64,000 nt of DNA from Gammaproteobacteria bacterium (GCA_020445405.1 JAGRGQ010000009.1:1-64000); one strand, 5' to 3'; positions 18,983 to 28,237 are shown, counted from the stretch's first letter. Made by a program: numbers and translations. The notes: a model not told the origin generated them from the letters alone.

Positions 18983-20203
18983 ATGACACTGTTTCATTAC
19001 AAAGCACTCACCCCCGCAGGTGAAGTCTCAGAAGGAGAAATAGAGGCGGTCAGCGAACAGGCTGCGGCTGCCCGGCTCAGAGAGAGTGGGCATCTGCCGA
19101 TCAGTTTCGAGGAGTCGGTCAAAGGCTCGTATTCGACGGGCAGCGGCGGACTGTTCTCCCGTTATCGACGCCTGTCACAGGCGCAGCTGTCGGTCTTTAC
19201 ACGGGAGCTGTCCCGCTTGATTGGCGCCGGTGTTTCACTCGACAGATCACTGACCATACTGGCCACGGTTTCCGATCACGTTGTCGAACGGGATATGATC
19301 ACCCGGTTGATCGAGGACATTCGCGCCGGCGGTACTTTTGCCGATGCGGTTCGTGCCAGGGGTGCGCCTTTCAGCCGGCTCTACTTCAACATGGTAAGGG
19401 CGGGTGAAGAGGGTGGAGCATTGAATATCGTGCTGGAGCGTCTGGCCGACTACCTGGAAAAGTCCCGCGAGTTTCGCGCGAATATCGGCGCAGCGCTGAT
19501 CTATCCGGCCATTTTGTTGATTGTTTCGCTGCTCTCGCTGATCCTGCTGCTGACGCTGGTGGTGCCCCAGTTTCAACGTATGTTCGACGAGGCCGGTGCG
19601 GTGCTGCCACTGCCCACCCGGATTGTCATTGCCATCGCGGACTGGGTGCAAAACTATTGGTGGGCGCTGTTGCTGCTGCTTCTGGTGCTGCTGTTGAGCA
19701 TACCCAAGCTGATGGCACGGCCCGGAATCAAACAGCGTTGGGATGAATTTGTGCTGTCGCTCGCGGGCGTCGGTTCCCTGGTCCGCAAAATAGAGGTAGC
19801 CAGATTCTGCCGAACGCTGGCCACGCTGCTGAGCAACGGGGTTGGTCTGCTGACTGCGCTGGCCATCGTCAGGGAGACGCTGGGAAATCTGGCACTGGCA
19901 AGGTCGGTGGAGCGTATCTCCAGGAGTCTTAAGGGGGGAGGTTCCTTTTCCGCTCCCATGCTGGAAGACGGCGTATTTCCCAAGCTTGCCTGCCATATGG
20001 TCCGGGTGGGCGAGGAGACCGGCAGTCTCGACCGGATGTTGCTGGATGTGGCGGATGTTTACGATAAAGAGGTCTCACAAAGCCTGAAAAAACTGCTCAA
20101 TCTGTTGGAGCCGTTGATGATCCTGACGTTGGGTGTGCTTATCGCCGCAATCATTTTCTCCATTCTGCTTGCCCTGCTGAGTATCAACGAACTGGCGTTC
20201 TGA
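18983..20203 (+). CDS. gspF: type II secretion inner-membrane platform protein GspF
   Basis: 406 residues. There are two repeated T2SF domains (about 70-190 and 270-395), each starting from a cytoplasmic helical bundle, with three transmembrane segments (near 170-190, 215-240 and 375-400). The N-terminus MTLFHYKALTPAGEVSEGEIEA is diagnostic. It forms the inner-membrane platform with GspL and GspM. Its 3' end overlaps the convergent gspC-like gene by 20 bases, so the two transcripts should be complementary at their ends. Confidence 0.95.
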   Translation: MTLFHYKALTPAGEVSEGEIEAVSEQAAAARLRESGHLPISFEESVKGSYSTGSGGLFSRYRRLSQAQLSVFTRELSRLIGAGVSLDRSLTILATVSDHVVERDMITRLIEDIRAGGTFADAVRARGAPFSRLYFNMVRAGEEGGALNIVLERLADYLEKSREFRANIGAALIYPAILLIVSLLSLILLLTLVVPQFQRMFDEAGAVLPLPTRIVIAIADWVQNYWWALLLLLLVLLLSIPKLMARPGIKQRWDEFVLSLAGVGSLVRKIEVARFCRTLATLLSNGVGLLTALAIVRETLGNLALARSVERISRSLKGGGSFSAPMLEDGVFPKLACHMVRVGEETGSLDRMLLDVADVYDKEVSQSLKKLLNLLEPLMILTLGVLIAAIIFSILLALLSINELAF

Positions 20204-20906
20204 CAGGCTGTCCGGGCGCTCTGGTTCCGGGTTGCGGCAGCGCGATGTTTCGTCTGAGAATCCGACGGACATCTCTTTGGCTGCTGTTTATCTGTGCGCT
20301 TCTGTTGTCGCGTTTCTGTCTGATTGCAGCTGCAGTCTGTTTCAGCTTCGCCTGTTGCAGAAGCAACTGTTTTTCAGCCGCAGAGAGGACGTTGTCGCTC
20401 AACCTGACGACCTCGGAAACGCCTCCCCGTTCAATGGTGACGAACTCGGGTGTGATCTCTGACACCGTCCAGTCCGAAAGTTTCTGCCCCTCTTTAACCT
20501 GCAGGATCTCGTCGCTGTATCCCGGTTGCTTCAGCAGTGCGACTTTTTCGTCTTGCGCGATAACTATTCCCATTACCAGGAACTGGTTGGTCTCTAGCGG
20601 CAGAGTTGTGCTCTCCTGAGTGTCGGACGCCATCTCTTCCCCGCCGGCTTCCGGTGGTCGGCGCGAGGGTGAAAACAGGGGACGCATGATCATCTCGCCA
20701 AATTCCGACAGAGGCACCGGCTCGGATATCTGTTCGACCAACGCGGGTTGCGGTGCCGAAGTGCTGTCATCCGGTACCGCCAATGTCGCATTTTTCGACG
20801 GCTGGCCTACAGCTGTCCGGTGTTGCACGGAGAGCAGGCCGAATACCAGCACGCCGGCCGATACCAGCAGCGCGAAGCTTAATATCCATTGGCCGCTTCG
20901 CGCCAT
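20184..20906 (-). CDS. gspC: type II secretion GspC-like protein (HR domain)
   Basis: 240 residues. There is an N-terminal signal-anchor helix (WILSFALLVSAGVLVFGLL), then a linker, then a small beta domain of the GspC homology-region type (NQFLVMGIVIAQDEKVALLKQPG...VKEGQKLSDWTVSEI), then a basic Arg/Gln-rich C-terminal tail without a PDZ domain. GspC links the inner platform to the secretin. The short form with no PDZ is also annotated GspN in some taxa, so the letter is uncertain. It is the last gene of the gspG-to-gspC minus-strand operon and touches gspM. Confidence 0.75.
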   Translation of the reverse strand: MARSGQWILSFALLVSAGVLVFGLLSVQHRTAVGQPSKNATLAVPDDSTSAPQPALVEQISEPVPLSEFGEMIMRPLFSPSRRPPEAGGEEMASDTQESTTLPLETNQFLVMGIVIAQDEKVALLKQPGYSDEILQVKEGQKLSDWTVSEITPEFVTIERGGVSEVVRLSDNVLSAAEKQLLLQQAKLKQTAAAIRQKRDNRSAQINSSQRDVRRILRRNIALPQPGTRAPGQPVRTPVR

Positions 20907-21502
20907 CAGCTGGACTCCTCATTGCGGCGGTATCCGGATACTTCCAGCGATACACTGAGTATCTGCGTCTGTTCCTGCGGTGGGCTGTTACGCCTGCCGC
21001 GGCGTATGCGCTTGGTACGTATTTCGATCATGTCGACAAACAGTATGGGCTGGCTGAATTCGATTCCGTAGAGAACCCGTTGCAACGTTTCGATGTTGCC
21101 CGAGAATTGCGCCCGGATACCAATCCAGTCCATCACGCCGGCTGCACTGCCGGGCAGTACCTGAGTGCTTTCGAGCCGTCCACCGGCATTCAGTACTATC
21201 TGTTTGAAAAGTGCCTGCAGGTTGGCGCCGGCTATGGCCTGACTCTCGCCTTGCAGCAGGCCCTCTGCCGATTCCTGCCTCGAGGTGAGGCCTGCGAGCT
21301 GCGTTTTCAGCGGAAGTTCCAGCAATGCCATCGCTTCGTATTTTTGCAGGCGAAACTCAAGATCGGCGATGCTTTCATCAAGACGGACGAAGGCTGTTCG
21401 CAGGGGCAGCAAAGTTACAGCAGCGACTCCCACCGCCAACACCAGCAGAATCAGCAGTGCCTGCAAACGGCTGCGGCTGAAGAATCTATTCGGCACGCTC
21501 AT
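20906..21502 (-). CDS. gspM: type II secretion protein GspM-like
   Basis: About 198 residues from MSVPNRFFSRSRL at 21502, which overlaps the end of gspL by 17 bases. One N-terminal membrane helix (LQALLILLVLAVGVAAVTLLP) precedes a coiled-coil (residues about 45-90) and a ferredoxin-like periplasmic domain. This is the bitopic layout of GspM/PilO-like proteins that pair with GspL. Assignment rests on topology and position; primary sequence in this family is weakly conserved. Confidence 0.78.
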   Translation of the reverse strand: MSVPNRFFSRSRLQALLILLVLAVGVAAVTLLPLRTAFVRLDESIADLEFRLQKYEAMALLELPLKTQLAGLTSRQESAEGLLQGESQAIAGANLQALFKQIVLNAGGRLESTQVLPGSAAGVMDWIGIRAQFSGNIETLQRVLYGIEFSQPILFVDMIEIRTKRIRRGRRNSPPQEQTQILSVSLEVSGYRRNEESS

Positions 21503-22592
21503 CTGCCCCGGTGATGTCAGCCCTGATCTGAAAGCGCTCACCGCCCAAGCGATCGTCCTGCACGACCGATGCCTGGAATGCGGCATTTTCGAACAGCGGA
21601 GAGCGCTCTATCTCGCTGATCAGCACGGATGCCTTCGAGGAGATGCCCGACAGGCTGATCTCGTTCTTGTGGTAGACCGCCTTTTCAAGCCATGTCTGAT
21701 CCGGAAGAATGACGGTAAGTTCATCGATAACCTCCAAAACCGGTGGACGCTGACGCTTCGTATCCTGCAGAAATGAACTCTCGGCCTGAAGTTTTTTGAC
21801 CTTGTCACGCAGTCGGATCGCGGCATCCGCCTTCAATTTTGCGGTTTCAACCCGTGTCTTCAGCTCCGCCTCCACGTTCGATCTGGTAATCAGCAAAACA
21901 GCGACAAATGCCACAGCAAGCAGCGCATTGACAGCCAAAAGCAGCTTGTTGAAAGCGGAGAACAGACTGTGCTGTTTAACCGGCGCAAGCGGGCTGGGAA
22001 GCAAATTGACTTCCGGTTCCGCCAGTTCATCCTGGTCGACAAAATCGACAAAATCGGGCACCAGATTCCATGCCCGCATTTTTCCGACCAGTTTATCGAC
22101 TTTCTCCTTGGGGGTCAGGTACAGTTCGATGACGAGCGTTCTCGCAGCATAGTCACGTTCCAATATCCTGAAGCTGAAACAGACCTGTTCAGGTGGGTAG
22201 GGCGATAGTGAGTCCAGCTGATAGGAGAGGATTCGCCGCAGCTCGTTTTCGGCGGCAATCGGCAGTTCCAGCCGGCGCCGTAAAATGGAAGCACCGGGCA
22301 ACCGGGCGATGGTGACATATTTTTTGTTGCCAAAGCCCTGAAGATCGTTGTCGATCTCCGGCTGCGGGCTGTCAATACGGCTGCGTCCGAGTTCCCTCCA
22401 GAGAGATGAATCCCGCGAGAAAAAAGTGACTGCATCGTCCTTGAACAACGCCAGCAGCAGATGCTCCGCCGAGTGGGATCCGTGTCGCATAAAGGAGGGT
22501 GCCATTCCCGCAAGTTCGCTCTTCCACCAGGAGATAAAGGCGCCAAACCGGTTGCGAACGGGTTGCAGACGTTTAATACCGTATAAATTCAT
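21486..22592 (-). CDS. gspL: type II secretion protein GspL (PilM/PilN-like fusion)
   Basis: 368 residues. The cytoplasmic N-terminal half (about 1-215) is a degenerate actin-like domain containing RRRLELPIAAENELRRILSYQLDSLSPYPPEQV, a classic GspL/PilN-type stretch. A membrane helix (about 222-242, LLLAVNALLAVAFVAVLLI), a coiled-coil and a periplasmic ferredoxin-like domain follow (DELTVILPDQTWLEKAVY, as in Fimbrial_PilN). It recruits GspE to the membrane. It overlaps gspK by 4 bases and gspM by 17. Confidence 0.85.
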   Translation of the reverse strand: MNLYGIKRLQPVRNRFGAFISWWKSELAGMAPSFMRHGSHSAEHLLLALFKDDAVTFFSRDSSLWRELGRSRIDSPQPEIDNDLQGFGNKKYVTIARLPGASILRRRLELPIAAENELRRILSYQLDSLSPYPPEQVCFSFRILERDYAARTLVIELYLTPKEKVDKLVGKMRAWNLVPDFVDFVDQDELAEPEVNLLPSPLAPVKQHSLFSAFNKLLLAVNALLAVAFVAVLLITRSNVEAELKTRVETAKLKADAAIRLRDKVKKLQAESSFLQDTKRQRPPVLEVIDELTVILPDQTWLEKAVYHKNEISLSGISSKASVLISEIERSPLFENAAFQASVVQDDRLGGERFQIRADITGADERAE

Positions 22593-23536
22593 TGCTCATC
22601 CTCCCCGATTTTTTCGGGGGGTGGATCCTGTCCCGCATCCAACACGAAATAGGGCCGGTCCTGATTCTGTTCGGGAATCCAGATGACCAGCCGGCGGGTG
22701 GCCCTCGATCCGGACGGAAGCCGTGCCCGGCCGAAAACCGTATATACCGGTCCTGCCTTCCCTGACAGCGACGATTCTACACTGGTCAGCAGTGGAAGCG
22801 CAGCCGGGGCCGGGACCTGTTCCGCTGAAAGAGACTCGCGTGCATCGATATAGTTCTCCAGCTCAACCGCGTCGATGCCGGGTATGGCTGCAAGCAGTGC
22901 GCGCGGCGCGAACTGCGGGTTTATTTTTTCACTGCTACCATACACAGTGATCAAAGGCGCAATCATGTTGTAAATACGGGATGTCATCCCCAGGAGATGG
23001 CGTATTTCCCGAATACTGCGAAAAGGTGCGTTGGAAGGTGTCCAGGCCATGCCCGCTTCAATGTATTCGCGTCGTTCGGCACCATACAACTGTTTCAGGT
23101 CATTCTCATCGCGCCAGTCTCCGAGCGCATGCGAAATGGCGAGTGCAGTATCTTCCGCCACGCCCTGCGTAACCAACAGATTTTCGACCAGTTCGAGTGG
23201 GGCATGATTGATATCCAGCTTGCCGTTCTCGTCCTGCAGTGTGAATGAGAGTTGCGCGTCGCCGAGCTTCAATTCTACCGGAGCACTGCTGATCAAGGCA
23301 TTGATAACTGCCTGGTCCGGGTTGAGCAATCCATAAACCCCCTTTTCCACCGCGGCCGCGGCAAGGTGCTTTGCCTGCATACTGTCGACCAGATTGCGGG
23401 CAACCATGGTATCGGTCCGCACGGCCTTGGAAAAGCCCAGCGCCAACAGTGACAGCAGGGCGATGAACCAGAGGATTATCACCAGTGCCATACCGGCATG
23501 TTTACGCGGCGACTTCACTGATAGGCAAGCCTGCAT
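22589..23536 (-). CDS. gspK: type II secretion minor pseudopilin GspK
   Basis: 315 residues. Prepilin-like N-terminus HAGMALVIILWFIALLSLLALGF lacks the usual Glu5, as is normal for GspK. The large globular insert has LDINHAPLELVENLL and two helix-hairpin-helix-like parts. GspK caps the tip of the pseudopilus with GspI and GspJ. It ends overlapping gspL by four bases, which suggests translational coupling. Confidence 0.9.
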   Translation of the reverse strand: MQACLSVKSPRKHAGMALVIILWFIALLSLLALGFSKAVRTDTMVARNLVDSMQAKHLAAAAVEKGVYGLLNPDQAVINALISSAPVELKLGDAQLSFTLQDENGKLDINHAPLELVENLLVTQGVAEDTALAISHALGDWRDENDLKQLYGAERREYIEAGMAWTPSNAPFRSIREIRHLLGMTSRIYNMIAPLITVYGSSEKINPQFAPRALLAAIPGIDAVELENYIDARESLSAEQVPAPAALPLLTSVESSLSGKAGPVYTVFGRARLPSGSRATRRLVIWIPEQNQDRPYFVLDAGQDPPPEKIGEDEQ

Positions 23537-24192
23537 TGGCCGCCCATTAACGGAAAGGCGCAGGCAAGGTCCATATCGATGGATATCGGAACAACGATAT
23601 CCGGCCAGCGGGTTTCACCCTCCGGAAACTGCAACTTGACGGCTTGCGGGGGAGGTTTCAGCTGCGGCCAATCCGATTGCCACTGTTCGGCAACCGTGTT
23701 GCCGTAATATGAAAAAATAAGTGTTCCCGTCGATTCGATCAGCAGGCTTTTTTCGTCGGTTTTCAGCTCATTGTCGCTAAAAGTCTGCGCGTTGAATGGC
23801 GTTATTCCCAGCTCGAGTCTGTTCAGATTCCGCTCGCTGGTTATCTTGAACTCGACAGTGTAGAGACCGCCGGGGCCGGGATAGGGCGGAAGCTGAGCGG
23901 CAAAACGCAGACGGCTGCTGCTACCCTGGAAAGCGTAGCCCTCGCTCTCAGCGGGCTGCATCGAAACGGGGAAGAATCGATCGAGCATGCTGCTGAAGAC
24001 ACGGTGCACCGTTTCCAGATCGGCGGTCTGGCGCGTCACCCGCTCACCGGCATCCCAAGCCCTGGAAGTGAATCTGAGCCCCCCCAGCAGCAGCGTGAGC
24101 GCAACTGCGAACAGCGTTATCGAAATAAGAACCTCGACCAGCGTAAAGCCACGGCTGCAGGGGGGAGTCGGGTTACCGGTTTCAAGAGCCAT
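23515..24192 (-). CDS. gspJ: type II secretion minor pseudopilin GspJ
   Basis: 225 residues with the prepilin peptidase site and hydrophobic stretch RGFTLVEVLISITLFAVAL, cleavage expected after the Gly before Phe. The rest is the beta-rich globular domain typical of GspJ, with FSSMLDRFFP. It forms the tip complex with GspI and GspK. Its ends overlap gspI and gspK by 11 and 22 bases. Confidence 0.9.
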   Translation of the reverse strand: MALETGNPTPPCSRGFTLVEVLISITLFAVALTLLLGGLRFTSRAWDAGERVTRQTADLETVHRVFSSMLDRFFPVSMQPAESEGYAFQGSSSRLRFAAQLPPYPGPGGLYTVEFKITSERNLNRLELGITPFNAQTFSDNELKTDEKSLLIESTGTLIFSYYGNTVAEQWQSDWPQLKPPPQAVKLQFPEGETRWPDIVVPISIDMDLACAFPLMGGQCRLAYQ

Positions 24193-24613
24193 CCACGGCT
24201 TCCAATCGATAGGTCATGAACTGTAATTCAGGTCGCTGTTTTCCGTAGTGCCACTGAACGCTAAGCGTAATCGCATACAGCTGATAGCGGCCTGTCGTCG
24301 GATTACTCAATTCATCCGTGTCGCGATTTGGCTCAATCCGCATACGCCAGCTGTAGATTCCCTCCTCCCCATTACGCTCTCCCGCTGTAATTGGGAATTT
24401 GTTCCCAAGCAGTGCCAGCTTACTGTCCGCGATAATCGCGGCCTGGATGTAATTTCCCGCCTCAGCCGCATTGCGCAGTCCACCTGAGAAGACCTGCAGT
24501 ATCACGCCCAGAGTCAGGCCGAGTAGTGCGAACGCAACCAGAACCTCCAGCAAGGTGAATCCTCGCTGTCGTCCGGATTTTCGAACCCTTTCAGTCGGGT
24601 TGCTCGGTTTCAT
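24182..24613 (-). CDS. gspI: type II secretion minor pseudopilin GspI
   Basis: 143 residues. Prepilin motif QRGFTLLEVLVAFALLGLTL is followed by the short GspI globular domain with the AAIIADSKLALLG segment. GspI starts assembly of the tip complex. Overlaps its neighbours gspH and gspJ, consistent with one operon. Confidence 0.9.
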   Translation of the reverse strand: MKPSNPTERVRKSGRQRGFTLLEVLVAFALLGLTLGVILQVFSGGLRNAAEAGNYIQAAIIADSKLALLGNKFPITAGERNGEEGIYSWRMRIEPNRDTDELSNPTTGRYQLYAITLSVQWHYGKQRPELQFMTYRLEAVDGS

Positions 24614-25100
24614 GGATATTCACCTTTCCGGTAATCCAGTCTACCGACAGGTTGAAGGCCGATTTATCGCTGGAAACAGTGATGGCACCGCCGGTCGAGG
24701 AGCCGTCGGGGAAGAACCTTATGCCCCCCTCCGATTCACTGATTTGTTCCGATTCCGCGGTTTTCAGTTTCAGTTTCAGCGAAGGTGGCAGTTTGGTGGG
24801 GGGGGTCTCCGCACCGATTGAAAACTGACGTTTTTCCACGTCCAGCAGGAACAACTTCTCCTGGTTACGCGATATCGCCTGTGCCTGTGCCGATCGCAGG
24901 CCTGCCGCCACCAGCCGCACGCTGCTTTTGAACTTGGCCGAGGAGAGACCCTTGTTGAAAATGGGCGGCGCGAGTGCAAGCACGGCAACCAGCAGGACCA
25001 GCGCGATAAGCAGTTCAATCAGCGAGAATCCGCCGGGGGATGCTGTCGGCGCGGTGTTACAGCGATATATCTGCGTTGTCTCCTTCGCCACCTTCCGCAT
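24591..25100 (-). CDS. gspH: type II secretion minor pseudopilin GspH
   Basis: About 169 residues from MRKVAKETTQIY at 25100; the frame is open to 25253, but that part lies inside gspG. The prepilin peptidase motif is PGGFSLIELLIALVLLVAVL, followed by a beta-sandwich domain. The rather long leader before the cleavage site is unusual but acceptable. It overlaps the gspG end by about 44 bases and gspI by 23. Confidence 0.85.
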   Translation of the reverse strand: MRKVAKETTQIYRCNTAPTASPGGFSLIELLIALVLLVAVLALAPPIFNKGLSSAKFKSSVRLVAAGLRSAQAQAISRNQEKLFLLDVEKRQFSIGAETPPTKLPPSLKLKLKTAESEQISESEGGIRFFPDGSSTGGAITVSSDKSAFNLSVDWITGKVNIHETEQPD

Positions 25101-25491
25101 TGTCGGCTCCAAGGGAATAGAGTTGAATATTGCCGCTCTCTCCCGGTGGCTCATAGTGAAACTCGTTACCCCAGGGGTCCAGTGGAACTTCGTCCTTGCG
25201 AAGATAGGGGCCGCGCCAGTTTTTAGCGTTCGAGATGTTTTCCAGCAGCGCATTGATACCCTCGTCGGCGTTCGGGTAGCGGCCTACATCAAGCAGGTAG
25301 AGTTCCATCGCTGCGGCCAGTTGCTCAATCTGAAGTTTGGCCGTATCCGACTTGCCCCGGCCCAGATAACTGACGACTTTAGGACCCACTACGCCGGCCA
25401 GCAGGCCCAGAATCACCAACACGACAAGAATCTCGATAAGCGTAAATCCGGAACGGTGAAATTTCGGTTTGTTCGGTGTTGATCGATTCAT
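25057..25491 (-). CDS. gspG: type II secretion major pseudopilin GspG
   Basis: About 144 residues from MNRSTPNKPKFHRSGFTLIE at 25491. The N-methylation and processing motif is followed by the hydrophobic helix ILVVLVILGLLAGVVGPKV. The calcium-site region near the C-terminus is conserved (VPLDPWGNEFHYEPPGESGN...SLGADN). It is the main subunit of the pseudopilus and first gene of the minus-strand operon G-H-I-J-K-L-M-C, divergent from gspD. Confidence 0.95.
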   Translation of the reverse strand: MNRSTPNKPKFHRSGFTLIEILVVLVILGLLAGVVGPKVVSYLGRGKSDTAKLQIEQLAAAMELYLLDVGRYPNADEGINALLENISNAKNWRGPYLRKDEVPLDPWGNEFHYEPPGESGNIQLYSLGADNAEGGEGDNADISL

Positions 25492-25708
25492 TATCGAATA
25501 TCGCCCGGAAATGATAAGCAGGTTGCACAATCTCCAATCAGGCACTAATTGTCACCGAGAATTCCCTGGATGTACAGGTACATCGATATTATGCTGAATA
25601 GATTGCTTTAACTGACTGTAAAAATGAATTAATCTGCCGATTACTTAAAATACTAATGATGCGGATGCACGCGGCCAAACGGAAACACGAAACTTTTAGC
25701 CCGGGACG
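25492..25708. promoter_or_regulatory. divergent gspG/gspD control region
   Basis: The 217-base interval between gspG and gspD is AT-rich in its right half (TTGCTTTAACTGACTGTAAAAATG). It must contain promoters for both the pseudopilin operon and the secretin gene. No operator is recognisable. Confidence 0.4.
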
Positions 25709-27937
25709 ATGAATAAAAAGCTTGCTGTGACATTATTATCGGCGGTTGCGTTGACGCTTGCCTCCTGCACCGGCATGCAGCGTCAGAAAGCGGATTCATC
25801 TGACCGGATCGACAGCGACCCGCTGGCGAGTTATTCCGTGCTCTCCGGTGCCGGGCTGGACGATGAAGACTCAAACGCGGCGCTCGAGGCGAAGAACACA
25901 AAACCGGACAGCAGACGCGACAGTGCATCCGCCGGGTTGCAGAAACCGATCAGAGTTCCCGGCAGCAACCGCTACGTGAAGGTACAGAAACCGGCAGTGC
26001 TGCAGGCACTGCCTCAAGGGGATGGCATCGTGCTCAATTTTGAGAATGCCGATCTCCGCGAGGTGGTCCGGACCATCCTCGGCAATTTCCTTAAAATCGA
26101 CTACGTGTACGATCCCAAGGTGCAGGGCACCGTCAGTCTGCAGACAACCAGGCCGCTGGCGCAGAGCGCGGTGCTGGCAACACTGGAAACGCTGCTGCGG
26201 ATGAACGGAGCCGCGCTGATCACCGGTAATCCCTACCGCGTGGTGACCGCCGAAGAGGCGCAGAAAGCCAAACTTGTGCCCCAACTCGGCGATGACAGCT
26301 CGCCGCTTCCGCCAGGTTACCAGATGATTATCGCCCCGCTGCAATTCGTTGCGGCGGCGCAGATGGAGAAGGTCCTGGAGCCGTTTGTCACGCCGCAGTC
26401 GATTCTCAGAGTGGATTCAGAAAGAAATCTGCTGGTACTGGCTGGAACCAGTGGCGAGCTCGCCAGTCTGTTGGATACCATCGATGTGTTCGACGTCGAC
26501 TGGCTCTCCGGTAAGTCTATCGGCCTGTTTCCGCTGACGCAGGTGACGCCGGAGGATATGGTGACGGAACTGAACACCATTTTCGGTACCGATCGGGATG
26601 GCCCGCTTGCCGGGATGGTGCGTTTTCAGCCGATAAACCGGCTTAACGCTTTATTGGTTGTAAGTTCCCAATCCGCGTACCTGAACAAGGTGGAGCAGTG
26701 GATCGACCGGCTGGACCACAGTTCCAGTGTCGGACAGAATCTGTATGTCTATTATCTGCAGAACGGCAAGGCCGCCGATATTGCCAAAATTCTGACCGAG
26801 GTGTTCTCAGGACGGGAGAAGAACCGGCATAACGAGCGGGATGGTCGTCTGGCCCCGGGCCTGAAGCCGGTGGAACTGGAAACGCCCCCTGTGCCCGAAC
26901 AGCCGGCGGCGGCACCCATGCCCCCGGTGCAGCCCGCGCAGGTGACCGGGGCGGTACGTACCAGCGAAGGACTGGCCTTCTCCGCATCGGCGGACATCCG
27001 GATTATTGCCGATGAGACCAACAATTCGCTGCTCATCCTTGCCAGTCCGCCCGACTACCGTATGGTTATCGCCGCGATAAACAAGCTGGATATCGTGCCA
27101 CTTCAGGTTCTGATCGAGGCGACCATCGCCGAAGTCACGCTGACAGATAAAATGCGTTTCGGCCTGCAGTGGTTTTTCGAGAGCGGGGAATTCAGCGGCA
27201 CGTTGAGCAGTGGCACCGCCGGCGGAACTGCGGCGGGAATTCTATCCACCTTCCCCGGTTTTTCGCTGGTTTACCAGAGCGCTGATGCGAAAGCGATTCT
27301 GGACGCGCTGGAATCCGAAACATCGGTCAATGTCGTCTCGTCGCCGCATCTGATGGTGCTCGACAATCAGACCGCCACGTTGCAGGTGGGCGACGAGGTC
27401 CCCGTCACCACCCGGCAGCAGCAGAGCACCGCGACCGATACGGCCAATATCGTGAATACCATCGAGTACCGCGACACCGGCGTCATCATGAACGTCACCC
27501 CAAGGGTCAACGCCGGCGGCTCCATCATCATGGAGATCGAACAGGAGGTGAGCACTGTGGCCGAAGGCTCGGCAGGTGACAACAACACGCCGACGATAAG
27601 TCAGCGCAAGTTCAAGAGTTCGGTGGTGGTGCACTCCGGCGACACGGTGGTGCTGGGGGGGTTGATTTCGGATCAGGCGAACAAAACCCGTTCCGGCCTG
27701 CCGTATCTTTCCGAGCTGCCGGTGATCGGGGCGTTGTTTGGACAGACGTCGATTGACGACAGCCGTAAGGAGCTCGTGATGCTGATTACCCCCCGGCTGG
27801 TGCGCAACCGCTATGAAGCGAGACGCGTGACTGACGAGGTGAGAAGACGCCTGAAATCGCTGCGCCAGCTGCAGGATGAGACGCTGCCGACACCGATCTG
27901 GAACATGCGCTCTCCGAAACGCAGTCCAAACGCGTGA
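25709..27937 (+). CDS. gspD: type II secretion outer-membrane secretin GspD (lipoprotein)
   Basis: 742 residues with a lipoprotein signal ending LTLASC (Cys20), so it may self-pilot to the outer membrane. N0 and N1-N3 domains lie at about 100-410 (NFENADLREVVRTILGNFLKIDYVYDP). A Pro/Ala-rich linker sits in N3 near residue 390-410. The secretin beta-barrel follows (about 480-710: VNVVSSPHLMVLDNQTATLQVGDEVPV ending in LPYLSELPVIGALFG). It forms the exit pore. No pilotin or prepilin peptidase gene is in this locus. Confidence 0.95.
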   Translation: MNKKLAVTLLSAVALTLASCTGMQRQKADSSDRIDSDPLASYSVLSGAGLDDEDSNAALEAKNTKPDSRRDSASAGLQKPIRVPGSNRYVKVQKPAVLQALPQGDGIVLNFENADLREVVRTILGNFLKIDYVYDPKVQGTVSLQTTRPLAQSAVLATLETLLRMNGAALITGNPYRVVTAEEAQKAKLVPQLGDDSSPLPPGYQMIIAPLQFVAAAQMEKVLEPFVTPQSILRVDSERNLLVLAGTSGELASLLDTIDVFDVDWLSGKSIGLFPLTQVTPEDMVTELNTIFGTDRDGPLAGMVRFQPINRLNALLVVSSQSAYLNKVEQWIDRLDHSSSVGQNLYVYYLQNGKAADIAKILTEVFSGREKNRHNERDGRLAPGLKPVELETPPVPEQPAAAPMPPVQPAQVTGAVRTSEGLAFSASADIRIIADETNNSLLILASPPDYRMVIAAINKLDIVPLQVLIEATIAEVTLTDKMRFGLQWFFESGEFSGTLSSGTAGGTAAGILSTFPGFSLVYQSADAKAILDALESETSVNVVSSPHLMVLDNQTATLQVGDEVPVTTRQQQSTATDTANIVNTIEYRDTGVIMNVTPRVNAGGSIIMEIEQEVSTVAEGSAGDNNTPTISQRKFKSSVVVHSGDTVVLGGLISDQANKTRSGLPYLSELPVIGALFGQTSIDDSRKELVMLITPRLVRNRYEARRVTDEVRRRLKSLRQLQDETLPTPIWNMRSPKRSPNA

Positions 27938-28015
27938 AAACCGGATGCAGCCGGCCGGTGATCCGCCGGGGTGGTTGCAGTGCCCGGAAGATACCGTTAT
28001 CATTCCGCTCGCTTC

Positions 28016-28092
28016 AGGCGCGTAACTCAGTTGGTTAGAGTGTCACCTTGACATGGTGGAAGTCGGTGGTTCGAGTCCACTCGCGCCTACCA
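28016..28092 (+). tRNA. tRNA-Val (anticodon GAC)
   Basis: A 77-base cloverleaf with a perfect 7-bp acceptor stem (AGGCGCG / CGCGCCT), D-arm CTCAGTTGGTTAGAG, anticodon loop TTGACAT giving GAC, T-arm with GGTTCGAGTCC, and an encoded CCA. Its last 49 bases are repeated at 37000-37048, so the gene is the insertion site of element 1. The element's left end restores the gene intact. Confidence 0.95.
28044..28092 (+). repeat. attL of element 1 (49-bp direct repeat, copy 1)
   Basis: Positions 28044-28092, the 3' part of tRNA-Val from the anticodon stem to CCA, are identical to 37000-37048. This is a classic tRNA 3'-end attachment core for a tyrosine integrase. Confidence 0.93.
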
Positions 28093-28149
28093 ATAAAAAC
28101 AATAAGTTATGTGGTATTCGAAGAATTTAAGCGAAGTTTTAGAAGTGCA

Positions 28150-28165
28150 GTAAATTTCTGGTAAA
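28150..28165 (+). promoter_or_regulatory. possible integrase arm-type site (left)
   Basis: The sequence GTAAATTTCTGGTAAA here closely matches GTAAATTTTCTGTAAA at 36889-36904 beside the other border. Similar AT-rich words near both att sites suggest integrase or excisionase arm sites. Confidence 0.4.
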
Positions 28166-28172
28166 CATTTTT

Positions 28173-28237
28173 TGCAACCACCACCTAGACCGCCAGCCTG
28201 ACAATCCGCAGCGGTCGCAGTCCGGCAGGTGGTTGCA
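28173..28237. repeat. 10-bp inverted repeat inside the left end of element 1
   Basis: TGCAACCACC at 28173-28182 is the exact reverse complement of GGTGGTTGCA at 28228-28237, with a 45-base GC-rich spacer. It could be a transcription stop, an RNA fold or a recombination-related site. Confidence 0.35.

Noticed and set aside
28173..28237. CRISPR-like or tandem repeat at the left end of element 1
   Set aside because: It is a single inverted pair with no regular spacer series; no CRISPR array or cas gene was seen anywhere in the window.
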